Positions 11,611 to 26,532 of a stretch of 64,000 nt of DNA are shown here, piece by piece (positions within the stretch are counted from its first letter, which is position 1; each line of letters opens with the position of its first letter). Below the pieces are notes generated by a model. That model worked only from the letters and a program-made list of their open reading frames with translations, was not told where the DNA came from and made no database searches. Position numbers and translations under genes: made by a program. The stretch is from Paralichthys olivaceus (taxonomy: Eukaryota > Chordata > Actinopteri > Pleuronectiformes > Paralichthyidae): assembly GCF_024713975.1 (NCBI RefSeq), contig NC_091112.1:6696501-6760500 (forward strand). The letters are read 5' to 3'.

Positions 11611-13599
11611 TGCTGAGGAGTGATGGAGGGAGGGAGGGAGGCTGCCCTCATCCTGATGCTGTAGCCTGAGTTAACCTCACCAGCAGCTGCAGATCACCGC
11701 TTATCCCTGCCCTTAAACTCAGCTAACCCAAACACTCAGTCTAAAATCCTCCACTTATATCTCAACCACTCGGTGAGCTTCATATCTGTGTGAACGTGGT
11801 GGTTAAATAAGGTGTTTTATTCTCTGTGCTGCTGCTGCTGGGTGGGAGGGAGCTGCTCCCGCTGGATCCCAGCAGAGGGTGGAGTTGTGTCACCTTTCTC
11901 ACATCTCTGGCCTACTTCTCTCTCTTATCAGACCCAGAGGCTCATCAGGAAGTGTGCTGCAGAAGAGGAGAGGAGAGGACACCACCAGTGGAGGGTTAGT
12001 ACCCGTGCTCTCTTTATCTGTCCTCTATAAGAGATTACCAATGTAGTTTTTGTAGCTTATAACTTTTGTTGAAGTGTGACGATCACGATCTTTCTATTTC
12101 ATGCATGAGAAGGAATGAAAACTCTTTGCTACAGCCATCTTTTTAGATGTTGTCCACTGTCCAGGTCTTTTCTTTGTCAAGCTGACTGATGCCCCTGGAA
12201 ATTAAAGCAGGCGCTGACTGCATGCAGTAATTCAGAAATAAAAGCTCTAAATTCTGGAACAAAGTTAGTTCTTTGTAAAGACAGAGAGAACATTTTTTAT
12301 TCTCACCTTTTTGCAGGGGTCCATTTTTATAAAGCAATTACAAATTCTAAAAATACATAATTACACACAAATGTGTTTTTGCATTAGCTATAAAATCATC
12401 TTGTGTTCACAGTCTGAGTTACAAATCTGTTTCCCAAGACATTAAAACACCATTAGTTATTTGTTCTCTTGATAGGTCTGCAGGTTATTAGATGGATTAC
12501 ACTTTCGCTTCTTGCCAGGTACAAGTTTGTTTTAATGAATTGGTTGGTTTTTTTTTTAATTAAAAGGTTTTAATCTTAAACAAATATAATTTTTTTTGTC
12601 AGTATCTTTATTTAACTTTTGATATGCAAAAAAAGCACAAAACAGGTCAACAGACCATAGAGAATCACAGGGGAAGGCTTAGTCACAATCGCAAGACAAC
12701 AGCCCCACCAAAGAGGGCGTCACAGCTACTTAACAACTATTCTGATCCTCAATCAATTCTACATTTATTTCGTGAATTAAATGCTTTATGGTTGTAGGGT
12801 GTGAAATTTGAGAATTCACTGCTTTTCTTAGCCTCATATTATAGTGAGCTGAAGCATATTCACAGACAGGCACTTTCCACAGATTTGTAATGTTTTATAG
12901 ATCAAACAATTGTTTGAATCATTGAGAAAATAAATGTCTTTAATGTCTTTAAGTTTTAGACCTATTGTTTATTTACTAAACTTATATATTTATATATTTT
13001 GCCATTTCAAAAATACAGACAACTACAATCTGAGTCTGATGTGTGCATGTGATGATCACATTCTAATTTTGAAATGAATATGACAGGAAGTTGTGTTTAG
13101 AGTTGAATTATTCAGTTCTCAACAGTCCCTTTTGGTTTTTCAATTGTCACTTCAAGAGCATTAGCAGGTTGAATTAATCATGTTTTAGCTCAGATAGCTT
13201 CACATAAAACTTTATTTATTATTTGTGAAATTCTCTTTTTGAGTGATTAACTGACAAAACAGTTGGATTAATCACTGCACTGATTTTGTCGTCCATTGCC
13301 TTCACAGCATTTGCTTAATTTAAGTGCTTTGTCCGAAGTGCATTTTATAAATCCTGCTGTTTTAATCATTTTCTTACTTTGTCCCTGAGAGGTTATAGAT
13401 TTCCTTTCAGTTGACCTGGCTCACATCATAAACGGATTAACTCCAGGGTGTGAAAAGCATGTAAAAACAACATAGAAACATGTACGTTTATAAGTGTGCA
13501 TACATGTTCATATCACACACACACATGCACAAACACATGCACAAACACACGCACAGCAGCCTTGCGCTTTCTGTGTGTCAGTCGTCAAAGCTTCTTCCC

Positions 13600-14180
13600 C
13601 TCCCCCCTCTCAACATCTCTCTCCCCTTTTTTGTCCCCCTCACCCTCTCCTTTTCCCTCCCACTTGCTCTCTCCTGCCTGCTAGCACTATTTCAAGCCTC
13701 TGCTGAGGGAGAGACAGAGAGAGAGAGAGGGGAGGGGAAAGCAGACAGGATTTAGAGTTCAAGTGCACGTGCAGAAAATAGGCTGAATAGAGGAGAGACG
13801 GAGCAGAAAGGAAACCAGGAAAAGGAACGGCAGGGGCGGCAGACAAAGCACACAGTAGCTCTTTCTTTTCTTCTTTCTTTCTCTCTATTTTCTTCTCACA
13901 GAAAGAGAAGGTATTAGTCTAGGAATGAGTGGTGTGAAAAAATTTAAAGCTCAAAATTCAAATACAGTGAGTGTGAAAGAAAAAAAATGTATTCCTATTC
14001 CTGCCCCCTCCTCTTTCCTCTCCCCACTGACACACTCCTCCTCTATCCCTCCCTCTTGGATATTTCTCTATGAACCCCCCGGTCTATCTCTTTCTCTCCC
14101 TCTCTCTCTCCTCTCTGGCTCTCCTTTCTCTCCCCACCCACCTCACATGCACACACCCCGGACTCCTTCCCACTCCTTCT
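13600..14180. repeat. Polypyrimidine/polypurine-rich segment
   Basis: Long runs of CT (13600-13680, 14010-14140) are interrupted by GA runs (13705-13740). A further purine-rich stretch covers about 14480-14750. These segments generate spurious ORFs on both strands and could adopt triplex (H-DNA) structures. No gene call is supported. Confidence 0.6.
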
Positions 14181-15290
14181 CCTCACGCGCTCTTACTGTC
14201 CACTTTCGCTGGGGACGACTGCAACAAGCTCAGTTTTTTTCCTTCTTTTTCTTTTGCATGCCATCCTTTGCTTTTGGTTATACCCTCATGTAAGGAGGCA
14301 CCGCCACACAGACGCTTCACCCCTGCTCTACGTGGCCACTCTGAAAAACGCAGGCCGTGGATTGTCCCTGCGTTAAACTGCATGCCACAAACTGCAGTAT
14401 TTTTTTTCCAACTCAAAACTCGATTATAGTTAAGAGACCTTTTTTTTTTAAATCTCATCTTCAATCTGAAGCAGTAGATGAAGAAGGGTGGGAAAAAAAA
14501 GAAAGTGTCCGATTAATAGACAGACGAAGGGGACACAGGCAAAGAATGAGGGGAAAATGGAGAGCATGGTCTGCGGGAGAAAGTGAGAAAGAGAGAGAGA
14601 GAGGTTGGAAAAAGAGTACCGGCACTGGCAAGAAAAACGGGAGGGGGAAAAGAGGAGAAGGGGGACCAGTAGGGGATAGACCTAGGAAGGAGGGACGACT
14701 GGACAGAAAATGGCAAAAATCGCGGGAAAAGGAGAAAAAACAAAACTCCAGAATCAGATGAAGCTGGACTTCTGCTTCACTCAGGCTTGCAGTCTCTGGT
14801 TGCCTTTCATTTTTAGTTTTTTGACATGATTTTTCATCACTTCTGCGATCACCCTCTCATTCATCTGTGAGTATACTGTGTGTACACGTTCTTTTCCTTC
14901 ACACATGCATCCTCCCTGTGTTCCGTCTTCCCTTGAAGCCTTCTCCTCTCCTTCGCTTCATTTTTCAACTGTCGTCTTTTTTCTTGTTTGAAAAATGTGT
15001 TCCCTAGGTTGCTAATCCCTCCATCCTGTTGGTCTATCCCGTCTCGTGCTCCACCTTCTCTCCCTCTTTTTCACTGTCTCTCTCTTTCCTCCTTCAGCTA
15101 CTCTTTATCGTGGGTTATCGCTGTTCTCTTTGCCTCTCCTTGAAGGATTACCTCACATTCATATGAAGGCTGAGGGAAAGGGATCACTGAGTGCACCCCG
15201 TTTTAGGGGGCCCATGCATGGGAGGGTAGCACATGCAGGAGGCAGGGTGTGTGCATTTGTGTGTGTATGTATCTGCTATAGTCATGTGTA

Positions 15291-15291
<1 letters not shown>

Positions 15292-15349
<58 letters not shown>

Positions 15350-15354
15350 GCGTG
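15292..15354. repeat. (TG)n microsatellite
   Basis: About 30 TG units ending in 'tgcgtgtgcgtg'. It produces Cys/Val-repeat ORFs that are not genes. Confidence 0.95.
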
Positions 15355-17690
15355 TTCATATGCTGGGGTGTTAAAGGAGCCGGCAGTGGCGGACAGTCAG
15401 TCCTGCTTGCGCATGCGTGGATTCGCATCACGTTTCATGTTTCATATTCTAAGAAAGATTGTGTGATGTTGTTAGTTATAAAATGCACAGAAACAGAAGG
15501 TGAGGTGTTAAAATGAGGCGGAGCGAAGAGATGAAGCACTGTAAGTGCTGCAGGGTTTCTTCTTCCTCTTCTCTCATTCACTTCTTTTACTCCTCCCATG
15601 CTTTTCCCCCTCTTTTCTATCCCATCTTCCATCCGGGTATCCCCAGTTTATCTGTTGGTCCGCCCGTAAAGAAAAAACCCACGGTCCAAGATGTGGTTCG
15701 TTGTGAACCAAAGATAAGGGTGGATTTATTCAAGTGCCTAAGCTGCGTAACATCCCGGAGTCAGTTTCAACAAGTTTTTCATCTTTACATCCTGCGCATT
15801 TTGCCAACACGACTTTTGTCTGGTGTGGCGAAGTTTCAGGTAAAGATGGAGGCTTTCGGTGCAAATCTGCGATGTAAAGATGTCGACAGCAGCAGATTAC
15901 ATTAATGCATTTTTGCACTTCAAATACAGTGGATGCTAGACAGTAGACAGAGGCTTGATACTGTGTATATAACGCAGGTCTGCTATCAACCATTTGCAGT
16001 CCATCTGCTATAACCTCCATCGAATGTAGTCTACCTCTTCCCCCCTGCAGTATAAGCCTCAGATATCTCTTGGCATCTCTTTCCTTTCCTTTTCCTCTCC
16101 TGTATTTTTTTATCTGCCTCTTCTGTTTTTTATTTACACAGCTTCCTGTTATCTCTGCCCACATTTTCTCCATCATTTGCCACAGTTGTTATCTATATCT
16201 GACATTCTTCGCTGGTATCGCTCCATAGGAAATGTGCATACATGTGTGCGGCTGATATTCTTTGTTATTGGTGTGAATGTGTAAATGAAAAGCAGAAGCT
16301 TGTTCTCTGAATATTTTAAAATCGGTCTTTATCATGAGGTTATTGAAGTTATTTGAGGACATTGTTGTAAAAGTTTTGATTAAAACCAGTGTGGATATTT
16401 TTTAATAAAATAATGAATTATGGAGATATAATAAGAATGAAGCTGAGGTCGTAAGATAACAGTTCCTGGCCTTGTTCTTTAATAATGTTGAGGTACTAAG
16501 CATGTGCTGGATTAATTCATATGCAATGATTTAATTAAAACACAATGACTTGACATTTATGGGCAGAAAGCATCACTGTGTTGTGTGATAAGCCAAGGGG
16601 GAGGATGCTTTTGTTTAGTAGTGTCCCTGCCTCAACATTTCCGTGACCTATACCTCAGCAGAAAATGAAGAGGAAAGTCGTTGATCTGCAGCTAAAGACA
16701 CAGGAAAGGTTTTGCAATGACAAATCCCCTCCGAGCCTTCAACTTGCTCTTATATGTTTTCAAATTTGACTTTTACTTTGCCAAACCTGCCTAATACCTT
16801 TGATACCACTCCTAGGGGGATTTGGTGATAATACCAGTGTAGTTGGACCCTCAGGTTATGAAATATTACTCAGACAGACCTGGTGTTATGTAATCTTACA
16901 TAACTGAGGCGGTAGCTCAGCAGGCTCGTGATCAGGGGCTCTGGAGGAGAGGCTATATGGGTCTGCTTATGGTATGAACTCACTGACAGGGTCAACACAC
17001 TCCTGAATACCTGTGCCTTAAAGGGGAAGAGGCCCCCACTGCAGTATCCTCACATATGGACAGAAGTGTCTGACACCTAAAGGCTGAGGAAGTAGAATAA
17101 CGTCACCTATAGCAGCTTACTGGCTTTTTTGCCTCATTCAGTCATTTTAAACTGCATTTCTGTGTGAGATACTCAAGGTACAACAACCCGGCGCTGTTCG
17201 CATGATTCTGTTCCAGCTCTCTGTGTTTCTCATTCATAATTGATGACATTCAACCGCAGCATACATTAATGGATCGAACAGACCTCAGGAATTCCCATGC
17301 AAGCTGCCTTTGTGTGTAGCAGGTTTGAATTTGTGCTGCTGAATTTGCTGCAAACTGACATAGCCCTATCGTGCGAGTACAACAGACCTGGTGTAAAACA
17401 CAAGTAGTACAAATGCCTGCAAGAATCTATTTATTTAATAGAAGATTAAAAATACCTTAAAATAATGGTTTTATTAGGTGGGGCCTAATAAAACAATATT
17501 AAACATAGATTGTATCTTAGATGTTTATTTATTCATATGATCGTTTTTAATCAGTTAATCAGAAGTGATCATCTTGTTAGAGTTTCAGTCAAATTACTCA
17601 ACCGTAATCCAGAACTAGTTCAAATTAAAGAGATAAATCAGCTGCAATTCTGAGTATGATTATAATGCGAATAATGTCTGTTTGTTTCAG

Positions 17691-17739
17691 ATTGAGTCAC
17701 CGAGACAACCTGAACCTTCTCATAGAAGATGTTTATCCG
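17691..17739 (+). other. Exon-like segment of 49 nt, unassigned
   Basis: A strong polypyrimidine acceptor (tgtttgtttcag) precedes it and a consensus donor (ccg|gtaagg) follows. One frame is fully open and reads LSHRDNLNLLIEDVYP, ending in phase 0. It may be an exon of a non-coding host transcript or of an unrecognised gene. I do not recognise the peptide. Confidence 0.3.
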
Positions 17740-20480
17740 GTAAGGAAATATTTTATTTAATATTTTATTTTCATATGTAAGTAACAGAGGGTCCAGAAGA
17801 AGCAGCAGATACTTTACTTTCTACTTATCCTCTGTGTTTAGGTTTGTGTGAAATCAAGTGCTTAACTGAGCAGATTTGTGCTTAATGGCAGTCAGCAGTC
17901 AGGAACACTTGGTCAGCCATTTTAGTCTGTGGCTCGATCGAAACGTCAATACACCATCAGAATAATTGAATTACTCTTCCCTGACTCATTCTGTTGTGAT
18001 TAACCTCACAGATATGTGCTAACCATTTGCCTGTGTGAAAGCAGCGAGCGGACAATCTTTCATTTTGTGAGCGCACCACTCAGCTCCGTGTTACAATGTT
18101 GGCTGTGACTTATCTTTGTAAGCAACAAGTGAAGGGTCATCTGTTGGTCACGTCCCGATTATCAGATGTTGCTGAAAAGTGAAAGAGTGCGGGTATAAAG
18201 AGCGTCCTGTGGTCAAGACTTGAAGCTAGCTTTGGAGATGCCTCACATTACATTTTTGTCTTTGTGCTGATGTCACCCTGTGCCCCCGGTCCAACAGCAG
18301 GAGAATAAGAGCTACATTCTGCCTCTGTGACACAATAGAGCCCTTCTTAGCCTGATATTTTCACAATGTGTTTTTGCAGAGGAGCGATGCGCGCGCACAC
18401 ATTCTCTGCAGGCAGCACAGAACATTGATTCAGGGCCGGTTGAGCTCTGCACTTTACCTGATATTTCAATTCTCGTTGAAGGTGTTTGCTCAAAGATTTG
18501 CAGCATTTCGCTCCCACTGTTCAGGAAGTGCCTTGTAAATACACTGCAGGTGACTTATTAGATTTCCAGATTTATTCACAGCACCCACTCACAATGAGAA
18601 ATGTTAATTCTACTACATAAACTATGCAGTGTCGGCAGCATGCAGATCTGCAAGATTATTAAAGTGATGTATTTCATGGGTCAGTGACAGAGGAGCCACT
18701 GCAGTACAGTAGGGTGGTGTGGCATGGGTTAACGTCTGAGGACTGGAGGAATGTGTCCGGGTCGACGGGGAGAATTCCTCAGTCCTGCGCGACTAGGTCA
18801 CTGCACTGACAAGAGTCTGCCACCTATTTCCGCATGCGCAATGCCGCCCTGCGCCTCCGTCTCGCTCTTTCTTTTTCTTATTCTGCCTGCCCATCCTTTT
18901 CTCTCTCTCTTTTCCCTCTTCCTCTCTGTCTGCCTCCTATCCTGTCCTTGTCTCTCCCCCTTCCTTTCTTTTGTGTTTCATCATTTCATCTTTTGTTCTT
19001 CCTGCTCGTTCTTTGTCTGTCTCTGTCTCTCTCTTGTGTCTCTCCTTAAGTTCATCTGTCTGTTCTACTTAGCCATATCATATTTTTCAGACTCTTTCTT
19101 CTGCCTTTTATATGTCCCCATGTACTTTTCACTGTTGTTTTTCATCTTCAGATACTCATACCTTCAGGTATTTATACTCCAAATGTCATTATTCTGTCAT
19201 TGTTGTCTGATTTATCCGTTCTCCAACCCTTCTATCTTTTCTGTATCAATTCTGTCTCATTTGTTGTCTGCGGGTTATTGAGTTCGCTGCAGGTGCTTTC
19301 AAGTGGACATGTTAGGAGGGCAGAGGCGCGAGACAAAGGAAGACGCAGACATTTACATTCTCTGTGTGCTTGTGAATGTGACACTGGCATGCTTGTTATT
19401 AATGCAGTGCTGTAGCATGCATATGGTGCCTGGTGGTGCTGGTCATGTATGATTTATATGGCGTGTTCCCACACACAGGCTCAGGGCGTTCATAGCAGCT
19501 ATCAGTATTCCTGAGTGAAGGAGTTTGCAGACTCTCACCTCTTCATTGGCTGTCAGCGGGGGTGACAGACAGACCCCGAGGTACAGGGGTGTTTCTGCTG
19601 ATGGCACATGTGGTGATTTGACACAGTCTGAACTCTGCACACATGCTTGCTGAATGGAAGCACATTTCTCCCTTTTACACACATAGAGTATGAACAGCTT
19701 TATAACTCGTGTGGAGGGAGATTCAACGGCAGATTCTCATGTTCTTTTGTTCATACATTGAAAGTACAAGTGAGGTTTGATTTATTTTTTACTTTACTTT
19801 TGTGGCAGATGTTAATTGTTTTCTGTATTAGCACTTAAAACTCACTTTTCTGTTACTGACAACAAACCTATCTTGTAGTGCTTTTAGATTAAAACTAACC
19901 AACTTAAATATTGAGTTGAGAGTTTAATTCTGTAGAAAACATTTCAGTTACTGACCACAACAAAGTAATGGCTGATATTTAGAGCTGGTACTATTAGTCG
20001 ATTACTAGATCAACAGAAGATCAATCCACTATAGTTTGGAAATTGTGAAGACAGCAGTGAACATTTTCAATCATTTTAATGGCTTTATTCAGGGATTAAT
20101 TGAAAATCAACACATTAATCGGTGATTAAAATAATTGTAATTTTCCATACATTGCACTGACTGTGTGTAGAAAATATTCTGTCATATTAAATGATTGATT
20201 GTACTGTTGTGCCCTTTTAGCAGTCCAATTAGATTGAAACTGGTAATTTGAATAATTAAATGAAAAAAATATATATATTCAACATATTCAACAAACACCT
20301 ACAATGGCAAATTGATTGCTTATGAAGCATTAATATTTTCTGTATACCAACTATCTAATTTCAGAGTGACACTGAACAGTTTTTAACCTCAAAGTGGGAT
20401 TCAGAATTTCAACTCCTCTAATAATATTTAATTTAGCTCTGAGAGCAGGGGTGTAAATCTGTGTTTGTTTATTTGTTTGC

Positions 20481-20481
<1 letters not shown>

Positions 20482-20536
<55 letters not shown>
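20482..20536. repeat. (TG)n microsatellite
   Basis: About 27 uninterrupted TG units upstream of a modestly GC-rich patch (20600-20700) that contains a short GCAGCA run. No gene was identified. Confidence 0.95.
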
Positions 20537-20537
<1 letters not shown>

Positions 20538-23500
20538 CATCAGCCCACAACCAAGCACCTAAAGCCCTGGCAGAGGGGAGGTGAGATGTGAGTAATAACA
20601 GTGACTGATGATGTCACAGACAGCATCGCGCCGCTTCAGCTGCCCCCATGACCCGGCTCTAGGATGGCAGCAGCAGCAGCGCAAGCACCCGTGGGTAACA
20701 CCCGCCAGAGCACATTAGAGGAAGGGAGATGGAGAGAGGCAGGGATGGAACACACAGAACACAGCTCAGGGGGACAGAGAGAGAGAGGGAGAGAGACAGA
20801 GAGACGGACAGAGGGGGGGGAAGGCTGTCAGATTAAAGAGAACAGAGAGGAAGAAAAGCTGAGAGACATGCCTCCCCATGTTTTTTTGTTTTTTATAGCA
20901 GACTGTCTAGTTGGAGTTGATGTTCTACATGACTGCCTCAAGTATCTCTCACTTTCTGTTTGTCTGTCTGTCCTTCCATCTGTAGCTCTCTCCGTAGGCT
21001 TTGCCTCCTCTTGAAATGTCACTTAAAATACAATATCAGTCTTGTGCTGATTTAAAAAGCAAGGAACCAAGGGTTAATATGTAGTCTGTAAGAAAATAAT
21101 GCAACACCAACTTTGATAGTTAAAATCATGTAGCATCTTGCTTAAAATCAAACCAACAAACAAACAGACAGAGGTGAAAACATAACCTAGATAATAAAAA
21201 ATTCAAATAATTGTGAGTTGCAGCCTTTTATAGACTGTGTCTCACTTTCTCTCATGGCCCATTTTGTTCACATAACACACACTTATCTGCAGCATCTCTC
21301 TCTATGCCTCTCACTTTATCTCGTTTGTATCCATGGTCACTGTCTCAACTTAGCTCACTGTGCAAAATTGCACTAAAGGTGAAAATGATAGGGTGGGTTC
21401 AACAAGGGTGAAATGAGCCACAGTGATTGAAGGATAGCTGATCTCACTGTTTCAGATGTTAATCTCTCCACAAATCTGACAGACTGACTCAGAAGTCACT
21501 GTCACTGGCTACAGCTCTCAGTATCCTGTCCCTTCTTTGCTCTGCTGGGTCCATTAAGTGCAGCAAAATATGCAGTGGTGGCATCTGTGTACCTCTGAGA
21601 CACACTGATGGACAATACAATATGCTATTTACAACCAAATATGATATAGGAGTCAATACATGCACAGGAAGTAAGAGAAATTCCATACTATGTTATATAT
21701 TTTGTTGACTTGTGTACTTACATTATCCAAAATGTTCCCAACAATGTTCAAACCCAGAGAAAACCCCAGTTTTATTCAAGGTAATTGCACGTTACAGAGA
21801 TAGATCTTTGTTGAAGACATCTCCCATGATCCTTCACAACATCATATGTCTTTTGTTATTGTTTTTACCCTTAGCGGCCAAAGTTACATATTTCACGTTT
21901 CATTGACTTGAAACAATTACTTTTCTTGGTTTTGTTTTTTTCATCAAATATACCAACAAGTCAGTTGCTCCAGCATCTCAAATGTTATATTATATTTTCA
22001 GTTTTTCTGTGTCTCTGAAAATGGGAAACTGCAAGACTTTAACTGTTAGTGTTCAGGTTGATATACAGTAGGTATCCACTTGAATTAAACAATATCACTT
22101 ACAGAATATACTCTAGGGCATCATAGACGCTGCATTCATAGCTAAATGAGAAATTTTTCATTGAAATCCATCTCAAGAGCGAAAGAGAAACCTTGAGCTG
22201 GAAGTGAAGAGTGCCCATTCACAAAGTACTCAGCAGCCATGCGTTTGTTTTCACCATCATCACTTTAAAGTTTCATTCAGTTCTGACTCCCAAATGGCTC
22301 TTGATGCTTTGATCTTATTGCAGAGTATATGAGTACATACACAAAGACAAGCAATCCTGTTTTTTATGTTAAAGCAATACTGCAAAGCAAAAAGAAAGTC
22401 TAATATTTCATCGCAGAGGTGGAAATTGCTGCTCTGATATGATATAGACTGATGTATCTCACTGATACATAGACGTGATGCTGACACCTGAGAGAAAATG
22501 AATGATGGATTACACAGTTAATGTTTTTTTTTAAATATATATATTACATATTACTCAAAATAATATCCTCAACAGTAGACATATGATAGTTGGTCAAATC
22601 TCTTGTAATTTCTCACAGTCTAGACGAATGTGCAGTCGATGAAGGTATCAAATTTCACCAGAGGCTTAACGTGCAGAAATAGAACATCAGATATCTAAGA
22701 CAAAAAAATGTTTAGAGCTGATGCAAATAGTTGATTAATTGAGTAATTACTATTGTGACAATAGAATGTGGCTTTCTGCTGCTTTTCTGTGTCATATTAT
22801 TGTGAAGCGAATTTTTTTGAATTATCGACACATAAAAGTTGAAGATGTCACCTCAAAGACATAGTTTAATGTTCTGCAGTTTTATAAATAAAATTGATAT
22901 TGACAGAATGGACAGATCAAAAATCTTGAAAATAACTGTAGGCCTTATTAACATTGACAAAACGTTTGTTTGGTAGTAGTGGTGTAACATGTGTTTGAAG
23001 CTAAATCTTTTAGTTAAGTCCAAACCTTTAAATAAAATAATGAGAAATTGGAGAACAGAAGTCTACCACTCTTCCAATCTGAACTTGTTAGTTCCTCACA
23101 GGTTTGGTGCACACATCAAGCTCTATCTTTAAATTGGAGTTCAGGTTAAAAGGTGATAATGGAATCCTCTTTAGCTGCGTTTTCTAATCTTACCATGCAA
23201 GGAGAGAAGCAAATGGGTTTTTTAGCAGCAGAATACAGGCAAACCAGGGCTGCTATTTGCCGACAATGGCCGACTCTGTTAAATTTAGTTTATTAACATC
23301 CTTGGTCACCTCAGTCATCAAAAGACTGGTTTCTGGTAGAAAATAGGTAGAAGACACAGTTGAAATGCGACAATAGAAATTTTTTTGGAAAGCGCGGACT
23401 AAAACAGGGGATACAGCGTTAGTAGAAAGAGATAAATCATTTAAGTCCGGCATTTTTGGAGCACAGTTTAGATGGCTCTGTGAAAAATAGAATACAGCAA

Positions 23501-26455
23501 CAATAGATCAAATATGCAACTTAATGTAACCAGGAAAGGGTCTTGAAGAAATGTAAACAATATACTGCCTCATTTTACTGCATATATCCACTTAAAGTGA
23601 CCACCCACCAGTGATGCAGGATTGCAGGGTTTTCTCCAATGCTCTGCTGCTCTGGTCTCTCCCCGTCTTATCTCTAACTCGCCTAACCATCCATTTTAAC
23701 CGTCAATGACCTCAAAGCGCTGAGGTTTGGGCTGTAGAAATGAGTGGTCTTTCCCAAGTGGGCTGTTAGTCGCTGTGCTGCTGGTAACACATCATCCCTC
23801 CAACCCACCAACACCACCCCTCCACCTCCTCCTCCTCCTCTCTGGTGCATCACCCCACTCACTCACTTTCAATCTCTCCTCTCTCCTTCACTCCCTGGCT
23901 TCATATTGATCTGAATTCATTTGTTTCCTATTGATCTGCCACTCCACCCTCTGCCGCATTGAACAAACACAAGGACACACACCGTGTGCACACAAGCCTT
24001 GCACACGAACTCGAACAGAGACAAAATACCTATTTACAACACTGTTATACTCGAGCTGCTTTGAAGGTCAATATGCACACCCATACACTGCTGAGAAGAC
24101 ACACCTGAAATCCCACACTCTTCATGTGAGAGATTTCAGAGGCTGAAAACACGAAGGTTTCGGATCAAGCATCAAACAAGGTAATGATATACAAAGGAAC
24201 CTGGATTCCATATTGATCCAACACCTCAGGGGGGAGTATGAAAACACGAGCAGTCTTGGGCTGGCACCAGCAGGCAACACAATTACAGCTGCAGTTCATT
24301 TCTCAGGTCTGCTCAAATCTACTCAAGAATAATTAGTACAACAAATGAGAGGAATTCAGTTTGCTGCCAATTATTCAGAGAGATATGTGAGCCAGGTCGT
24401 TTGTGGGAGTGATTGTGTGTTTCTTGAAGATAATTTACAGTCTTCAGGCTCAAAAAAATTGCAAATCAAGTAGTTCAAGTTTCCCTAAAACTGTGTTTCG
24501 CAAAGAAAAATGAGAATTCCAAAAATGGGATATATTGTATTGGAGATCCAGAACAAAAAACTGAAATAAATTGCCATTATACACAAATAAAATGTACAAT
24601 ATTAACATGTGTTGAATATATTACAAGAATAAGGCTGGTGTTTTGCCCGATTTTTCCTACTAAAATTCCATATAAAAACAAAAATGTAACAGTTGGTGGA
24701 CGTTTCAACCAAAAGTACAGCCATCTTGTATGTTGCTTAACAAGGAATTTAAGTTTGAGTGATTATCACGCAGTAAACTGTTGTTGTAGCATGATGAGGT
24801 GATAGGAGAGAAATATCTGTTGAGCTAATTTTTCAAGAAAAAACACCAAATATTTTCCGTATTTTAGAATCTCACAATTCAGAAATAGGGTGCAGGACTG
24901 TCGACTTGCCAAAACAATCAACAGCTAGCAGAAATGCTTTAAGCCCAATATCACACTTTATTCCTTTACTCACCAGGTACTTAAAGAGAGGACAGTTTTA
25001 GCTCATGCTTTCCTTCTATTTCTATCACTTCTTTTCTTCGACTGAGGTTGGCATGCTTACCAGCGGGCCCTCATCCTGCCAGACTGTCTCATCACTTTCT
25101 GTACTCAGCCCTGAAGAAGAAGCGTTACTCATAGGTTGTGTTATAACTCTTCTAAACTCAATAATACATTCCTGCGATAAACCACATTCTGGAACACCAC
25201 TAAAAGTTGTTCACACGTGTATACATGGATTTATTTTTAAAAAGGACTCACAGGGGAATAAATAGTATGTTTGCTAAATCCAGCTGCAGACTGATATGTG
25301 CTCGTGACTATTTATGTCACCCTGATGTAGTTTGTGGAATTGACTCAAAATTAGCTACAGACGTCCAGGTTAATGAAAGAACATCCAGTGCATTGGTGTG
25401 TTGAGGTGCTTTAGATTCTGTTCAACACCATAGTTTTACAGAGGAACACAATTATTCATCATTAGGATCAAGTCATTGTTGGTTTTGGTTTTTCTACGGA
25501 ATTTTATGATACAAAAATATATGTGAATCCTTTGATTCAGCGTTTAGAGAGTCTGGTCTCTCTGACATGTTGACAACTCTTTCTGCTCCAGCAGCCACTT
25601 TAAACGTTTGGTTGGTGGCATCAAGTTGCCATGAAGCCAGACTGTTTGTCCTGCCCTCTGACCTCCTTCTAGGACATGCTGTGCTCAGTGAGAAAGCATC
25701 TCCAGCAGCAACTTAAGTTCAAAGGGCCGGGGGGGAAAGAAGGGGGGAGACGCTGTGCTTCCTCTCTAATATTAGAGAAAATGCACCGCAGGCAATACTC
25801 ACACTCCCTAAATGCATGCAGACAGGAACACACAGACCCATTATACATACACATGTGGGAACTAATGAGCACACACCAACACAAAAGCAGCACATCTCGG
25901 TCTCCGTTGTCTTTCATGGTGTTGCAGTTTCATAATTATTGCATTTGTTTGGCTGGCTGCTGTTTAATTTATGTCTCATTGTATTTTCTAACATTTTAAT
26001 GTATTATTCATCACGTTGTCTTAACCGTATCCTCTGTATGTGTATTTTTGCACCCTCTCATTCATGTTTTGTGGATGACACAGTATTAATTCTCACCATT
26101 TTATCCCACTTTGTCATACTCTGCACTCAGTGTCACACAATGCGTCCTCCGTCATAAATGCTCGTGTCTCCATCCACTTCTTTGTGATGGCGACTGCTTG
26201 ATCTCTAATCGGGGATGGGTCCTCTCTGATTTAACTGTGTCGTACTATTCTTTCATGATTGTGCCCAGGAAGATTTCTGCTGAAAACAGCACTACTTGGC
26301 CATGTGGCCTGGCTCAAAGCCCAGATCGGGTTGTGTCAAGAATGGCTGACATTATTTATTTACTTATCCAACTTCATGGCCCAGTGTATTAATTGATGTT
26401 CCCATTCCTTTCCTGTGGTATGCTAATAATCTGCATGATGCTCTGCTGATTTCAG

Positions 26456-26532
26456 GAATGCCATGGTCAACTGAAGCTCCCCAGTGAGAGCAGAGCCATG
26501 GGAAAAGCCTCAGACTAGATCCCGGTTATGAG
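26456..26532 (+). other. Exon-like segment of 77 nt, unassigned
   Basis: It is preceded by 'ctgctgatttcag' and followed by 'gag|gtaaatg'. No coding assignment is supported. It could be an exon of a non-coding microRNA host transcript. Confidence 0.2.

Noticed and set aside
14260..14290. 'tgcttttggttataccctcatg' compared with miR-9, whose human host lies near MEF2D
   Set aside because: Only about nine bases match the miR-9 arm and no complementary arm follows. No miR-9 hairpin was found in the window.
15513..15905. 130-codon ORF with possible splice borders (15648-15840)
   Set aside because: Its phase does not fit the neighbouring exon-like segment at 17691 and its composition is not protein-like. 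It was not called as an exon.
16905..16980. 'ggcggtagctcagcaggctcgtgatc' resembling a tRNA A-box or tRNA-derived SINE
   Set aside because: No B-box at the right distance and no cloverleaf could be drawn. It is at most a degenerate SINE head.
18751..19281. 176-codon ORF rich in Leu, Ser and Phe
   Set aside because: It is produced by a pyrimidine-rich tract (CT/TTC repeats) and has no domain or splice structure.
20664..21014. 116-codon ORF starting with an Ala run
   Set aside because: It is composed of GCA and GAGA repeats followed by unrelated sequence, and has no family resemblance.
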